Shown here: positions 1-10,457 of the stretch, piece by piece | How the letters are laid out: each line of letters opens with the position of its first letter | Position numbering within the stretch: position 1 is the stretch's first letter | Assembly: GCA_001599915.1 (NCBI GenBank) | Contig: BCIG01000025.1 | Span: 463,060-527,059, forward strand | DNA: 64,000 nt | Source of the DNA: Symbiotaphrina buchneri | Taxonomy: Eukaryota > Ascomycota > Symbiotaphrinales > Symbiotaphrinaceae | Reading direction: 5' to 3' | Notes under the pieces: model-generated | Database searches by the model: none | Seen by the model: the letters and a program-made list of their open reading frames with translations, nothing else | Told to the model about the DNA's origin: nothing | Program-made: the position numbers and the translations under genes

Positions 1-232
1 GGGCATGGAAGAGAAAGGTGTCGGCAAATTGAACAGGGTCTGATGACTCTGAACTAGGCAAGGTCACGGTCGCTGTGAAGCCATGGAGCACCCGCTCGTA
101 GGATCCAGTAATGATCTGGACCGTTGTGGGCTTTGAAAGGCCAGGGTCCTGATGGGAAGGCAGCACCTTTTTGCGCTGGGCAGAAGAGGTGATTTCAGCG
201 GTTCCACTATCCTCCCTCTTCCTTTTGCCCAT
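1..232 (-). CDS. MAK11: MAK11-like WD40 ribosome biogenesis protein, 5' part only
   Basis: The first 77 codons read without interruption from an ATG at 232 to the window edge; the rest lies outside. The protein starts with a basic MGKRKRE tail. From about residue 36 the motif VQIITGSYERVLHGF opens what looks like the first WD40 blade, followed by FADTFLFHA at the edge. This resembles my recollection of fungal Mak11 (PAK1IP1 family), a nuclear WD40 protein needed for 60S subunit maturation. It diverges from EAF1 across 945 bp. Only one blade is visible, so another WD40 ribosome-biogenesis protein is possible. The identity is recalled from family motifs, not searched. Confidence 0.7.
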   Translation of the reverse strand, partial: MGKRKREDSGTAEITSSAQRKKVLPSHQDPGLSKPTTVQIITGSYERVLHGFTATVTLPSSESSDPVQFADTFLFHA

Positions 233-1177
233 TACTGTTGTGGTGGGTGTTGCGAAGCCCTTGTTGAAATGCTCCTGATATACTTACAATTTCGAATCCT
301 CGATCCTCAAAAAAAGTTCCCTACTGCATGTGAAGCTAGAGTGAGGGACAAAGGCTAACCGTATTGGGATAAAACAGCCAAGGTGTGTTTGCACCTCCCT
401 GAGCTGTACAGATACTCTCTAACTTGACCTTAACTTTAGTGCTATTGATATGATATATTGATACCTTATTATTGTTTGTGGCCTAAGCTAGGGTCATGGA
501 AATTGGTTTTGTTTTTTGACATCTTTATTCACCGGATACTAACAATAAGAATGAGATTGAATGGTTCGCAGGGCGCTGGATACTGCGTGATTGAATTCTG
601 CGAGTCATGTGACCTACTCCATCTTTCATAGGATGTTTATAGGTACTTACTGTACCCATAGAAAAGATATTGGGTGATTTGTACCTACCTTATCTAAGGT
701 ATCTTTGCGCCCCCTTTGTGACCCTTATCTTACCTTGAGGTACCTTAGGTAATCGATGTGCGCCCGAATATGGAAGAGGCACAAAGTACCTGGGGTACTT
801 GAGAGCAGCACCCTGGTAGTATAATAAGGTACTAGTACTTGCATATCTTATGATATATATATTAAAATAAAGTATAGATACCTAGCAACCAATGGATGTA
901 CTTTCTGTTGCGCAAGCTTTTTATACCAGAGGTACCTTGGCACCTATCTCTTGCACTGTGCACTCACTGTGTGCACCTCCCCTTCTTTCCTTGCAAATTC
1001 CCACTGCACACCCCCCTCCCCCAACCCAAACGTTTCTGAAGCGAGAATTCCATCGATGATCGGGCTGCGTGTCATCTACTCTCTCACCAACAACTCGCCT
1101 TTTCAACACCATCACCAGCCCCCTAATCTTCCGTTCCGACCAGATTAACGGATGTTTTTCGGTCGGAAGGTGGCTAC
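233..1177. promoter_or_regulatory. Divergent intergenic region, MAK11 / EAF1
   Basis: No gene is visible. The central part (about 430-900) is AT-rich. At 680-760 lies a dense cluster of TACCTTA / TAAGGTA motifs, including the palindrome-like TACCTTAGGTA near 741. The last 200 bp before EAF1 are pyrimidine-rich on the plus strand, as is common for fungal 5' leaders. Confidence 0.5.
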
Positions 1178-4100
1178 ATGACGCTCGACGTCGAATCCAA
1201 AAGACGCGAGATCGCGTAAGTCGTCCAATTTACCATCGTTGCAAAGAGCTCGCTCGAGCGAAAAGGAAAAATCGCTGATTTTGATTATCGGCGTTGTTGC
1301 CGTGTTGTGGTGTTGATTTAGATCCTCCGTTCAGTCACGCAAACGGAAGTTGCGAGAGCTTTACGCGGTCGCACAGTATGCCGAGCCAATACCCCAACAC
1401 CGCGGCCTGGCCGTTGAGGTGCCCTACGACAACGGCGAAATCGCGTTCTTAGAAGCCAACGACATTACCAAGTACGATTCCCGCGCCGTATTCTGTTTGC
1501 ATCTGTATTCGACTTACGTTGATTGACCATGTTGCTGTTGCTAACGCTTATCGCACCTTTAGAGGTCGCTACTTCAACGAGGCTACTCTCCCAGAACGCC
1601 CACAATCTTTCGTCAACATCATTGTCAAACAACAGCCACCGGAGCCGCCGACGAAATTTTCAGCAAAAAATGGGCTTATCCCAAGCAGCCGAGACGGTAC
1701 ACGCAGGGCGACCACCAGTTTACAGACAGTCGGCGGGAGCGATGGAAGAGGAACTGCTAACGAGCTGGTTGCGCTGTCAAATGGTAGCGATGTCGGTGTG
1801 CTGGAGCAGCGGGACGCGCATAATCGCACGGAACCTACACTCAGTACAATTGGTGCGCATGGAGGGCATACTGTGATTGGAGATCATGCGACAAGCCAAG
1901 GGCACAGGAATATCGGAGAAGATGTGCCTGCAGAATCAAGCACGGCTGGTTTCTTGCCGTCCGCTGCTGCAGAGGCGGGTACGGTCCTGGAACGAGACCG
2001 GGTCTTGAGGATTGAGAGTCCTCGGGGTAGCCCTGGAGTGGACCCTCTTGAGGCTGCGCCTATGCAACCAGAGGATGCTGCTGGCTCGGATGCACTTGCA
2101 ATGACTGCCTCAGAAATTCAAAGAGAGTCTGAAGGCCCTCGTACAGTACATCTTCCTCCTCTCTCAGAAGAACCAGGACCTATACGGGACAGGGAGAAGG
2201 AAAGCAGTAGAGCCCTTGTGCAACAAGGCAAGGAGGATGATAAACGGACCTTGGCAATGCCTACAGCTGCAACTGAACCTTTGTCCTCACCAGTCTCAGC
2301 CGCAGATCCCTACTCCGCTACTACGCCTGGTGTTGATGCTCCTTCAACACACACAAGTCCGGACATAGAGCGGTCCCCAACAAGGGAAGACGTCCGTCGA
2401 AAGTCCGGTTTGGAACCTTCGCTGAATGTACCCAAAGCCTCGGACGAGGATGAACACCATAAGCTCCTGCATTCCCAGATGGATATTGCTCGAGAACATG
2501 CGTTCCAGCCTTCTCCGGAAGGCGCCGGCGACAGGACAACGGACGCTGGTCGTGGGATTTCTGATGGTCTTTCAGCTGACGTTCCACCCGGCCCTGAAAC
2601 CGGGCCTCTACCTGAGTCGGTGCCTACAACGGAGGAAGCTTCCGGTCACACCGGTGAGCCCACTTTGACGACCTCTGCTGAGACTCTAGCGAAAGATATT
2701 ACCGAGGAAGAAGAGGACGAAGTGGTTGGCGTACCGACGACCAGCGGCGATATAGCGCAAGCTGAGGCAGGAATGCAACCGCCTGCTGAGAATGTTGAGC
2801 AAGAGAGACAAACAACAGTGGCATCTAACAGACCATCGCACTTGGATGCAGCTGTGCAAGATGATGCGATGGACATTGATATTAGAAGGCCGAGTGAGGA
2901 AGCGGATGGGAAAGTTGGTAATGAAGAGTTGAAGGCTTCCGAGGAGCAGGACGTGGATATTCAAATGACTGGGACGGCAGACGACATGACTCGAGGCTCG
3001 GAGCACGGCGGAGAAGTGCCGGATGCTACTAAGGCTGCGATGAATGGTGACATGGCGGCAAAGCCGCCCTCAACGCCGCTACCACCCTCTGCTCCACACT
3101 CAACGACGGCACAACATGTCCCCGAGAGGATGACGACCCGCGTCTCCTCGGGAGCTATCCGGCATAAGTCAGTCTCGGAGATCTTAGGAGAGACTCCGAA
3201 GTCTAGCAGCTCTCATGCAGATCGTGCGGCTGCGGAAACCGCGGTTAGTGATTCAAGCAGAGCGACATCGGCATCGAACATATCGACTCCTGGCTCCACG
3301 GCTCTTTCACCGCGCTCGACAATAGCTCGTTTGCGCAAAGGCGAGCAAAAGGAAAAGGAAAGAAGTAAATTGTCAACCGTCATCTTTGCAAAACCAACCT
3401 CTACGTCAAAAGGCGATGGCCACGCTCCTGGAAGCCGCGAACTCTCTCGTTTAGGGCAGGATGACGTTGAGGGAGAAATTCGTGACTACTTCCTTCCACT
3501 TTTCGCAGCTCAAGCGGCTCATCAACCCCGATGCCAACCTCTGACCAATCTTCTTGCATCCGCCCACAAGACTTTGACCACACCAAACCACTATGTCGAC
3601 TTTCATGAACAGCAAGATTGCCGTATACTGAAACGTATCTACTCACTCCAGTACGCAAATCGATGGTCTTTACGGCAGCTTGAAAGATGCCCCGAACCTG
3701 CTCGGCCGGCAACCCATTGGGATTCTCTGCTGAACCACATGAAATGGATGAGAACCGATTTTCGCGAGGAGAGGAAGTGGAAACTGACAATCGCTAAATG
3801 CCTCGCCGATTGGTGTGCTGAGTGGGTCGCCAGCACCCCGGAGGAGAAGGCCCTCCTGCAGGTGAAAAGAACACATGTCACGCCGAACAAAAAGAGTTCT
3901 CAAGATGTAGTGATGGACGAGCCTTCCTTGGAGGCCGACACGAAGAAAGAGGATGATTTGCTGCCAGCAATTCCGGAGCTTGTGCCCTCCGGCGAGAATG
4001 AGTCGAGCAGTGACATGATGGAAGAAGATGACGCCCAACTAGAGCTCTACAGCCAAGGACCTCCTGCCGCTGTTTTCTCCCTCGCTGCAGACGATGTCAT

Positions 4101-6297
4101 ATTTGGGGTTAGAAAGACACCGGCGGCTGATAAGCTACTGGCAGAATTGCCCCTATATGAACCGAGCACCGATGTGTCTAGCGGACAGCTTTCGACCATA
4201 TCGGTATCAGCTGATGCGGAGTGGAAGTTGCCTGTTATTCCACTGATGAAGTTTGTTACTGGTAAAATTGAGATTCGGGATGAGGGTCCTCCACGCACGA
4301 GAAGTCGATATGAATACGAGTCCGAGGAGTCCTTTGATGAAGACACCGTTGCACTTCAGACGTATTATGGGTCCTCCAAGGCGCCACCTTTTGAGCTCCC
4401 GCCCGAACAAGACAATGTTGCTCTATTCACTCCCGAGAACAAACACATACGGGATCGGATCTATGCAGGACACGCTTTCAGACCTCCTTCGGAGCACAAC
4501 ATGCCATCCCATGCCTTCTTTGAGAATCGTCTTTCTTCTCAATGGACCTGGGAGGAAGACGACCAGTTACGGAAATTGGTTCGGGAATACTCGTATAATT
4601 GGTCTCTCATTTCAAGCATACTTTCTGCGCCGTCCATGTACTCGTCTAGTGCTGAGCGGAGAACACCATGGGAGTGCTTCGAAAGATGGGTGGGACTTGA
4701 AGGACTACCTGCTGATATGCAGAAGACTCAGTACTTTCGCACATATCATTCTCGCTTGGAGGCTGCGCAACGCAATTTGCTTGCACAACAGCAGCAATCG
4801 CAGCAGCAACAAGGCGTCAGCGCGACAAGTGCGCTGACGCCGAGGCGGAGGACTGCACAGCCTGTGCGCGTTGATCGTAGGAAAAATAGCAGACATCTCG
4901 CTATGATTGAAGCCATGAGGAAACTTGCGAAGAGAAGGGAGACTACGATACAGAAGCAGCAAAATGGTAAGTACATGTCCAACCTCACTGCATGTGCTAC
5001 GGGCAAGCCGCGGTGCTGATACAAGAACTCAGCTGCTGGACTGGCCGCCATGAGGAAAGCCAATGAGCCTACACAGCCACGCACCGCCGTTCATACTCCG
5101 GCCGATTTTAGTCGGATCAAGCACGAACGAGAACTGAAGGCTGAAGCTTACAAGGCACAATTATACAGGGTAACGCCATTATCGAATGTAGTGTGATGGA
5201 CTGCATGCTGACTGATGTGCTCACAGAATGCCGTGCAGCAGCAACGCTCAGCTCAGCAATCTGGTCAACAGTCTGTGCCACACAATGCGCCACCGCAGCC
5301 ACAGCGAAATGGTGCACAAGGAACACCCAATATGGCGAGTCCCCTGGCTGTCCCACCCCCTATGCCGAACGGTCAGAGTCCTGCGCAACTGCCTAGTCAG
5401 CCAAGGCCGAGCCATCCTCTGCAAGTCATGCAACAGAACATGCCGATGCAGTCTAATCCGGCTTTGCTGGCACAGATGAGCATGAAAGCCGGACAACAAC
5501 CGCAGATGCCTGCCAATATACATGCTCAACAGCGCATGACTCCCCATATGACTCCAGAGAATATGCGGGTTTATATGGAGGCCAATCATCAGCAACAGCA
5601 GCAACGTTACCTGCAACAACAACAGCAGCAACAACGTCAGCAGCAATTACAGCACTTCCAGAGTCAGCAGCAGAACCACGCTCACGCGACGTCATCTTCG
5701 TCGCCCAATCTTGGAAACATGAATCCTCAGGTGCCTAATGGCACCGCGATGCTCAACGCCCGTCCAGCAGGGCCGAATCCGAACGGCATGCCGAGTCCCT
5801 CCGCCAATGGGTTAAGTCACAATGTCGCAGCATCGGTGTCGCCGCACCTTGGTCAGGCTCACACGAATATCCCAACTCAGCCTCAGCCTTTGTCGAGCGG
5901 AATGGTACCTGCAGTCAGCTCCATCTCGCATCAGCTCAAGGCGCGGAACCCTCAGTTGAGTAACGAACAAATACAGGAGCTGACAAACAAGCAACTCGAT
6001 CAGCAATACCACCGCATGTCTCAAGCGGCCATGGATGCCGCCGCGGGCAACGCCAACGGAAACACTCTGCCGCTCCAGCAGAACCCGGCACTTATGGGCG
6101 GGGTCCCGCCTGCACAGAACCAGCAACTATATGCGCAGATGCTGAGGCAGCAACAAGCCAGTCAGTCTCGGGCCGCCAGTGTTGGACCGAATGGGGTGAG
6201 GCCTCCCAGCAGAAGCGGGACACCTCAGACGCAGCGAGTGCCAGGCCAGTCGCAAAGCCCTCGACCTCCGCCAGCTCAGATGGCAGCAGGTCAGTGA
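1178..6297 (+). CDS. EAF1: EAF1/VID21, scaffold subunit of the NuA4 histone acetyltransferase complex
   Basis: Five exons: 1178-1215, 1322-1471, 1563-4966, 5033-5169, 5227-6297; 1599 aa. All junctions are GT/AG and keep frame. The start MTLDVESKRREIA was chosen because its short exon joins in phase to SSVQSRKRKLRELYAV, the N-terminal pattern I recall for fungal Eaf1. A long acidic disordered stretch fills residues ~80-740. The HSA helix (EERKWKLTIAKCLADW) is at ~797-820 and binds actin/Arp4 in the family. A Myb/SANT domain (WTWEEDDQLRKLV) is at ~1055-1082. The C-terminal ~450 residues are Gln-rich with CAG/CAA runs. Eaf1 is the platform that assembles NuA4, which acetylates H4 and H2A in the nucleus. 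The last exon ends at the first in-frame stop. Confidence 0.93.
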
Positions 6298-7066
6298 GTC
6301 CGGGCCAGTCACAGGTTTGTAAATATGTACATAATGATTTCAGCAAAAACGGAGTCCTTTGCTCCCGCAGGGTGCGGCGATACGGGTGTTCATGTCGTTC
6401 ATTGAAAAGGAGGGGCTCATTGATTTGATTCCGAGGCGGTCGGGTTTGCCGCGAGAGCTCTTCCGGCTCCTGCGGAGGGATGTTTTTTGTTTTTGACTGT
6501 CCACACAAGCATCACACTGTAACAGGAATAAACTGGTTAGGGCTACCAGCCATGAATCCAGTTTGGTTGGCTTTGCCAAGTGTCGTCGATGGACGCGGAT
6601 CGAGATAGTGGTGAGCGTACGGTGTAGAAGAGGTGGTTGTGTTGTTGGATATCATGATTCAATCCATGATCCTTTCAAACACTTGCCTCTTAATGATGAT
6701 TTTGATCGTGTAAACTCTGATGCGGAGAATCCCATCTAGATGCATTTCGTATGAACCCGGTGTCTCATGCCGTCCTTACAAGTCAGTCTGGATCCTTCAT
6801 GAATCAAAGTGTTCGTAGCACTGCAGTTTTATCATTATTACCTTATCGGCTTGTTTCTGGAGGTTTGGAAGCCTGGAGGACGCTTGGCGTTGGCCCAATC
6901 AAAACGGCCACAAGCGCCGCCAAACAACCGGTACCTTTTCTTTTGCAGCCTCGTGACGCCACACCACACCACATCGCACTGGCCTCTGCACGCGCAGTGG
7001 CTGGCAGGGCCTCACGGAAGATCTTTAATCTTGAAGCACAGCTGCCATCCGACGGCCACGTTCACC
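6298..7066. other. Intergenic, EAF1 3' side to SPP2 promoter
   Basis: No gene seen. Open frames continue upstream of the SPP2 start (from 6809) but show no family motif. The stretch near 6660-6800 is AT-rich. Confidence 0.4.
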
Positions 7067-8182
7067 ATGCCATCCGCCAGTCCCGATGACGCCAACCAGT
7101 CTGGCGCATCCTCCTCTCAACCCTCGACCAAACCGTTCTCCCTCTCTCTAGGATCCAAGCCCACAAAGTCCGTGTCGACTTCTTTCAAGTCGTCCTCTCG
7201 CCCGTCCTCCACCGGACGGACGTCCTCGTCGCGCAAGAGGCCGCATTCTTCCCTGCATGAGTCGGATGACGAGGGCGAGGATGGCGCACCACAGCCGCAG
7301 CTCATCTCTGGCTTCGACCGGGAGGCTGGCGGAGCCATAGGGCTCGCGGGCAAGTCGCAGGCATCGGCGAAGCCAAAGCTGGTCATCGAAGGACCAAAGA
7401 ACCGCGATTTTCGAGAGGAGGCCAGGCGGAAGAGAGGCCGGAAGAATCTGCTGCCCGCTGAGGTGCAGGCCATGCGCAACGGGAACGGGAGGGTGGGCAC
7501 GACGGAAAGCATAAACGATAGTGCGCCCGCTTACGGACTCACATTTGTTGGCAAGGCCGTCGAGGAGGGCGAAGACACGCGCGATGTTGGCGGCCAGGAG
7601 GAGCAGGACAAGGTTGGCGCGGAACAGCCGCGAGACAAATCGGAGGACGAGGTGGCCATCCAGGCGCTGTTGGGCAACAGTGACGCTGCAAGAAAGTCCA
7701 ACTTAGTGCTCCAATCTACTGAGCAGAAACGCGTGGAGGAAGCCGAGTACGAGGACTACGTCGACGAAGATGAGGCCTTCAGGAGGGATGTCGCGTCCCG
7801 GCCGGACGCTGCGACGCTGGCTGACTATGCCGCCGTCCCCGTCGAGGAATTCGGTGCGGCATTGTTACGTGGTATGGGATGGAAGGAAGGAGATGCGGTC
7901 GGGAGACGGAAAGATGCCATCGTGAAAGCACGTGTGCTCGAGAAGAGGCCCGCCCATCTAGGTCTGGGGGCCAAGCCGGACGAGTTTGGCATGGTGGGCA
8001 AGGCTGCAAAGGACATGCAGCGGGACAAGGAGTCAAGGTCGAGAAAGACCGGCGGGGACTACCACAGGTCCTCTGACAGGGACCGGTACGCACATCGGGA
8101 CTCTTACAGGGAACATCGCGATCGCCGCGACAGATACAGAGAGGAGCGGGACTCCTACCGGGATTCTCGGTCGCGGCGGTAG
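7067..8182 (+). CDS. SPP2: SPP2, G-patch pre-mRNA splicing factor
   Basis: Single exon, 371 aa, starting MPSASPDD. The frame stays open upstream to 6809, but that part looks like leader sequence, so the internal ATG was taken. The N-terminal half is Ser/Thr-rich and low complexity. Residues ~255-300 hold the diagnostic block: EEFGAALLRGMGWKEG and then KRPAHLGLGAKP, the Spp2/GPKOW G-patch. The tail (~320-371) is an Arg/Asp/Tyr-rich RS-like repeat. In the family the G-patch binds and stimulates the helicase Prp2 in the activated spliceosome before the first splicing step. The stop lies 102 bp from the stop of SAD1, another splicing factor, in tail-to-tail arrangement. Confidence 0.9.
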   Translation: MPSASPDDANQSGASSSQPSTKPFSLSLGSKPTKSVSTSFKSSSRPSSTGRTSSSRKRPHSSLHESDDEGEDGAPQPQLISGFDREAGGAIGLAGKSQASAKPKLVIEGPKNRDFREEARRKRGRKNLLPAEVQAMRNGNGRVGTTESINDSAPAYGLTFVGKAVEEGEDTRDVGGQEEQDKVGAEQPRDKSEDEVAIQALLGNSDAARKSNLVLQSTEQKRVEEAEYEDYVDEDEAFRRDVASRPDAATLADYAAVPVEEFGAALLRGMGWKEGDAVGRRKDAIVKARVLEKRPAHLGLGAKPDEFGMVGKAAKDMQRDKESRSRKTGGDYHRSSDRDRYAHRDSYREHRDRRDRYREERDSYRDSRSRR

Positions 8183-8284
8183 GCGTACTGATACACATAG
8201 ACCTCATGAAATTTACAGACGATACCCATTGGGGCAGCGGGACTTGATAGACTGCGGAATCTTATAAGATGTCTTGGGGTTATC

Positions 8285-10038
8285 CTAGCCCGCTGGCTTT
8301 TTCTTGCTTTCCCTTCTCCGCTCCCAGACCTGGAGGTAGCTTTCCTTTGTGAAGAGAGTCTCTGTTCTGGCCGGCTCAACGAATAGATTCTCCACTTCGA
8401 ACCATTCGCTTCTCGCTCGATCAACCAGTTGTACCTTCCACACCTTCTTCTCCGCCTCGCCTTCCGTAGAATCATCACGGACTCTTTGAGCCTCATGGAT
8501 GACGTTCGCGACAAGGTCGTACCAGATGGGTTCCCCTCCTGGATGCACGGAAGGATTCGGCTCCACATACGGAGACATGTCCAGCGAGCGCGTGGGGAAT
8601 GTAACGATCGTCGGATTGCGCTCAGAAACAAATTTGTTCTGGGAGAAGCGCTTGATATGTAGTAGGAGATAAGGCGGTAGCGGATGTAGTAGTCGGTATC
8701 TCTTGCGGGTATTCAGGTGCTCCTGTGCCCTTCTTCCGTCATACTTGGAAAGTATGCTAGTCAACGGCACTTGTGGAATGATGTTTTTGTCCAGTTCATC
8801 CTGGAATAATGGCGCCGGGGGAAGATCCAAAGTCAGCAAAATGAATCGGCTTATATCAACCTTGACCTCGGCGGCCTCCTCGAATCGCAGACGATCGCCT
8901 GCGTCTGCTCTCGCTGTGATTTGTTGGCTCTCGACTTTCAGCCTACCTTGGAAGACCTTCTGGATGATGCTGCTGCCCGGCTTTGTCTTGCTCCCTCCCA
9001 GCGCAAGGTGCAGACTATTCAAGAACCAACTGAGGAACTCCACGGGATCGGACTGGTTCGTGAGGGAGAACTTTTTATTCGAACGCAAGGATACTTCCTG
9101 CAGAAGCTCGTGGGGTGAGACGTGCGATTTGAAGGCCCGGGGGTTCCATATCTTGCGCACGAGAATAGAGAAACGCTGCGCTAGTTGAGGGCGACCTGAT
9201 AGATCCTCGAGCATGAAATAATTCCGCAGGGGCGGAACGTGCGCCAAGGCCTGGATAATTACATTGAAGTAGTCGTTTGCTTTGATATCGTTCATCCCAA
9301 CGAACCCTGGCTGAATCAGCCGCTGTGAAATGACAGAAATTCGTGATTCTAGACATGGGACGTACCTGGAATGTATTTCTTGCCGTTCAGATCCCAGGCT
9401 GTTCGTGGTTCACGGTCAAGCTTCGCCACTTCTTCCTTGGGCAATTTAGGATCGACTACAAACTTGATGTCCTCCAAGCTCTTGTTCTTGACTTCATACC
9501 CTTCTGGAAGCACATAGGCTTTTTTGGTTTCCATATTGATGTAGACATGGTGGTCCACTTCGAGGGCATGGAAATAAGCTTGTGACTTCGGGCCCCTTCC
9601 CTGGAAGTATTTGCCGCAGACTAGACAGGCGTAGACGTTTATATTGGACAAGGTCACTGAGCATAGCTTCTCGAAGTCAAAATCGAGCACCGCGCGATTT
9701 ATGGTGTCCAGATAGAGATCCGTATAACCTTCTGCCGGTTCGGATTGGCGGACTGGTGCAGCGGCTACCGGCTGGTCTTCGTCCTGGTCCACGGCCGTTT
9801 CGGCAGCTGCCTCCTCAAGCTCTTCTTCTATCTCATCGGCAGCTGCCAGGATGTCGTTCCCATTCCGTGCGTCATGCTCGAATGTGTGGTAGCTGTCAAG
9901 AGCACTGCTGGGAGTGCCGCCGCCATTTGCTGTTGCGACCTTCTCCACAGCGTCTTCTTCACGGGCCTTCTTCGAGGCAGGCGAATCTGAAAGTGCCGTC
10001 TGCTCTAGGCTCTCCTCAGCCGGCCTTTTTGCCATCAT
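8285..10038 (-). CDS. SAD1: SAD1 (USP39), catalytically dead ubiquitin-protease-like tri-snRNP factor
   Basis: Two exons, 9366-10038 and 8285-9306, joined in phase 1 across a 59-nt intron; 564 aa. The junction rebuilds KKYIPG + FVGMNDIKAND, the conserved family sequence. A zinc-finger UBP domain (CSVTLSNINVYACLVCGKYF, with later HALEVDHHVY) starts near residue 126. A USP fold follows from ~225 and ends with LLHIKRFSQNKFV. Active USPs have a GNTCY/F-type catalytic box; here the site reads KANDYFNVIIQAL with no Cys, so it should lack protease activity, as in USP39. The family stabilises U4/U6.U5 tri-snRNP in the nucleus. Tandem ATGs occur at 10038 and 10035. An in-frame ATG at 10128 would add 30 residues without visible conservation. 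Confidence 0.93.
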
Positions 10039-10457
10039 GGCAAGGTTTTTGACTTGTGTGGTTGGAGTGGAGGGCAGCAGGAAGATTTCAAAGCAAGTGT
10101 GAAGCTCTGTTTGGATCGTCAGGTCCATCGCTTCTGCGCTACGATACCGGTACCTTTACCCACACCGCACGCAAAAGTCCCGATCTGAGCCAAGCCATGA
10201 ATATAGCAACCTCGGACAGCTCTTGAGCTCCAGGCCCGCAAGCTACGACGAACACAGAACCGTGCGCGCATTTCAGCAGAATCCTTCGAGTCGGTCCAGG
10301 AAGAGGTGATGGCGCAGTTTTGCATCTCTAAAGTAGGTACATACATCATGCAGGGAGGGTATCATGCTAAGTTTGAAAAGCCATATCCCAAATCCATGGC
10401 GTGGGCATGCTATGCCTGACCCGAGCTCAACGCTGGCCATGAACGTCCTTTGTTATG
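10039..10457. other. Intergenic, SAD1 promoter / 3' flank of the membrane protein gene
   Basis: About 420 bp with no gene, repeat or RNA structure that I can support. Confidence 0.35.

Noticed and set aside
5580-5665. CAG/CAA repeat tract as a microsatellite
   Set aside because: It encodes the poly-Gln part of EAF1, which is usual for this family.
6092-6508. 138-codon minus-strand open frame over the EAF1 3' end
   Set aside because: Antisense of the Gln/Pro-rich EAF1 tail; no motif.
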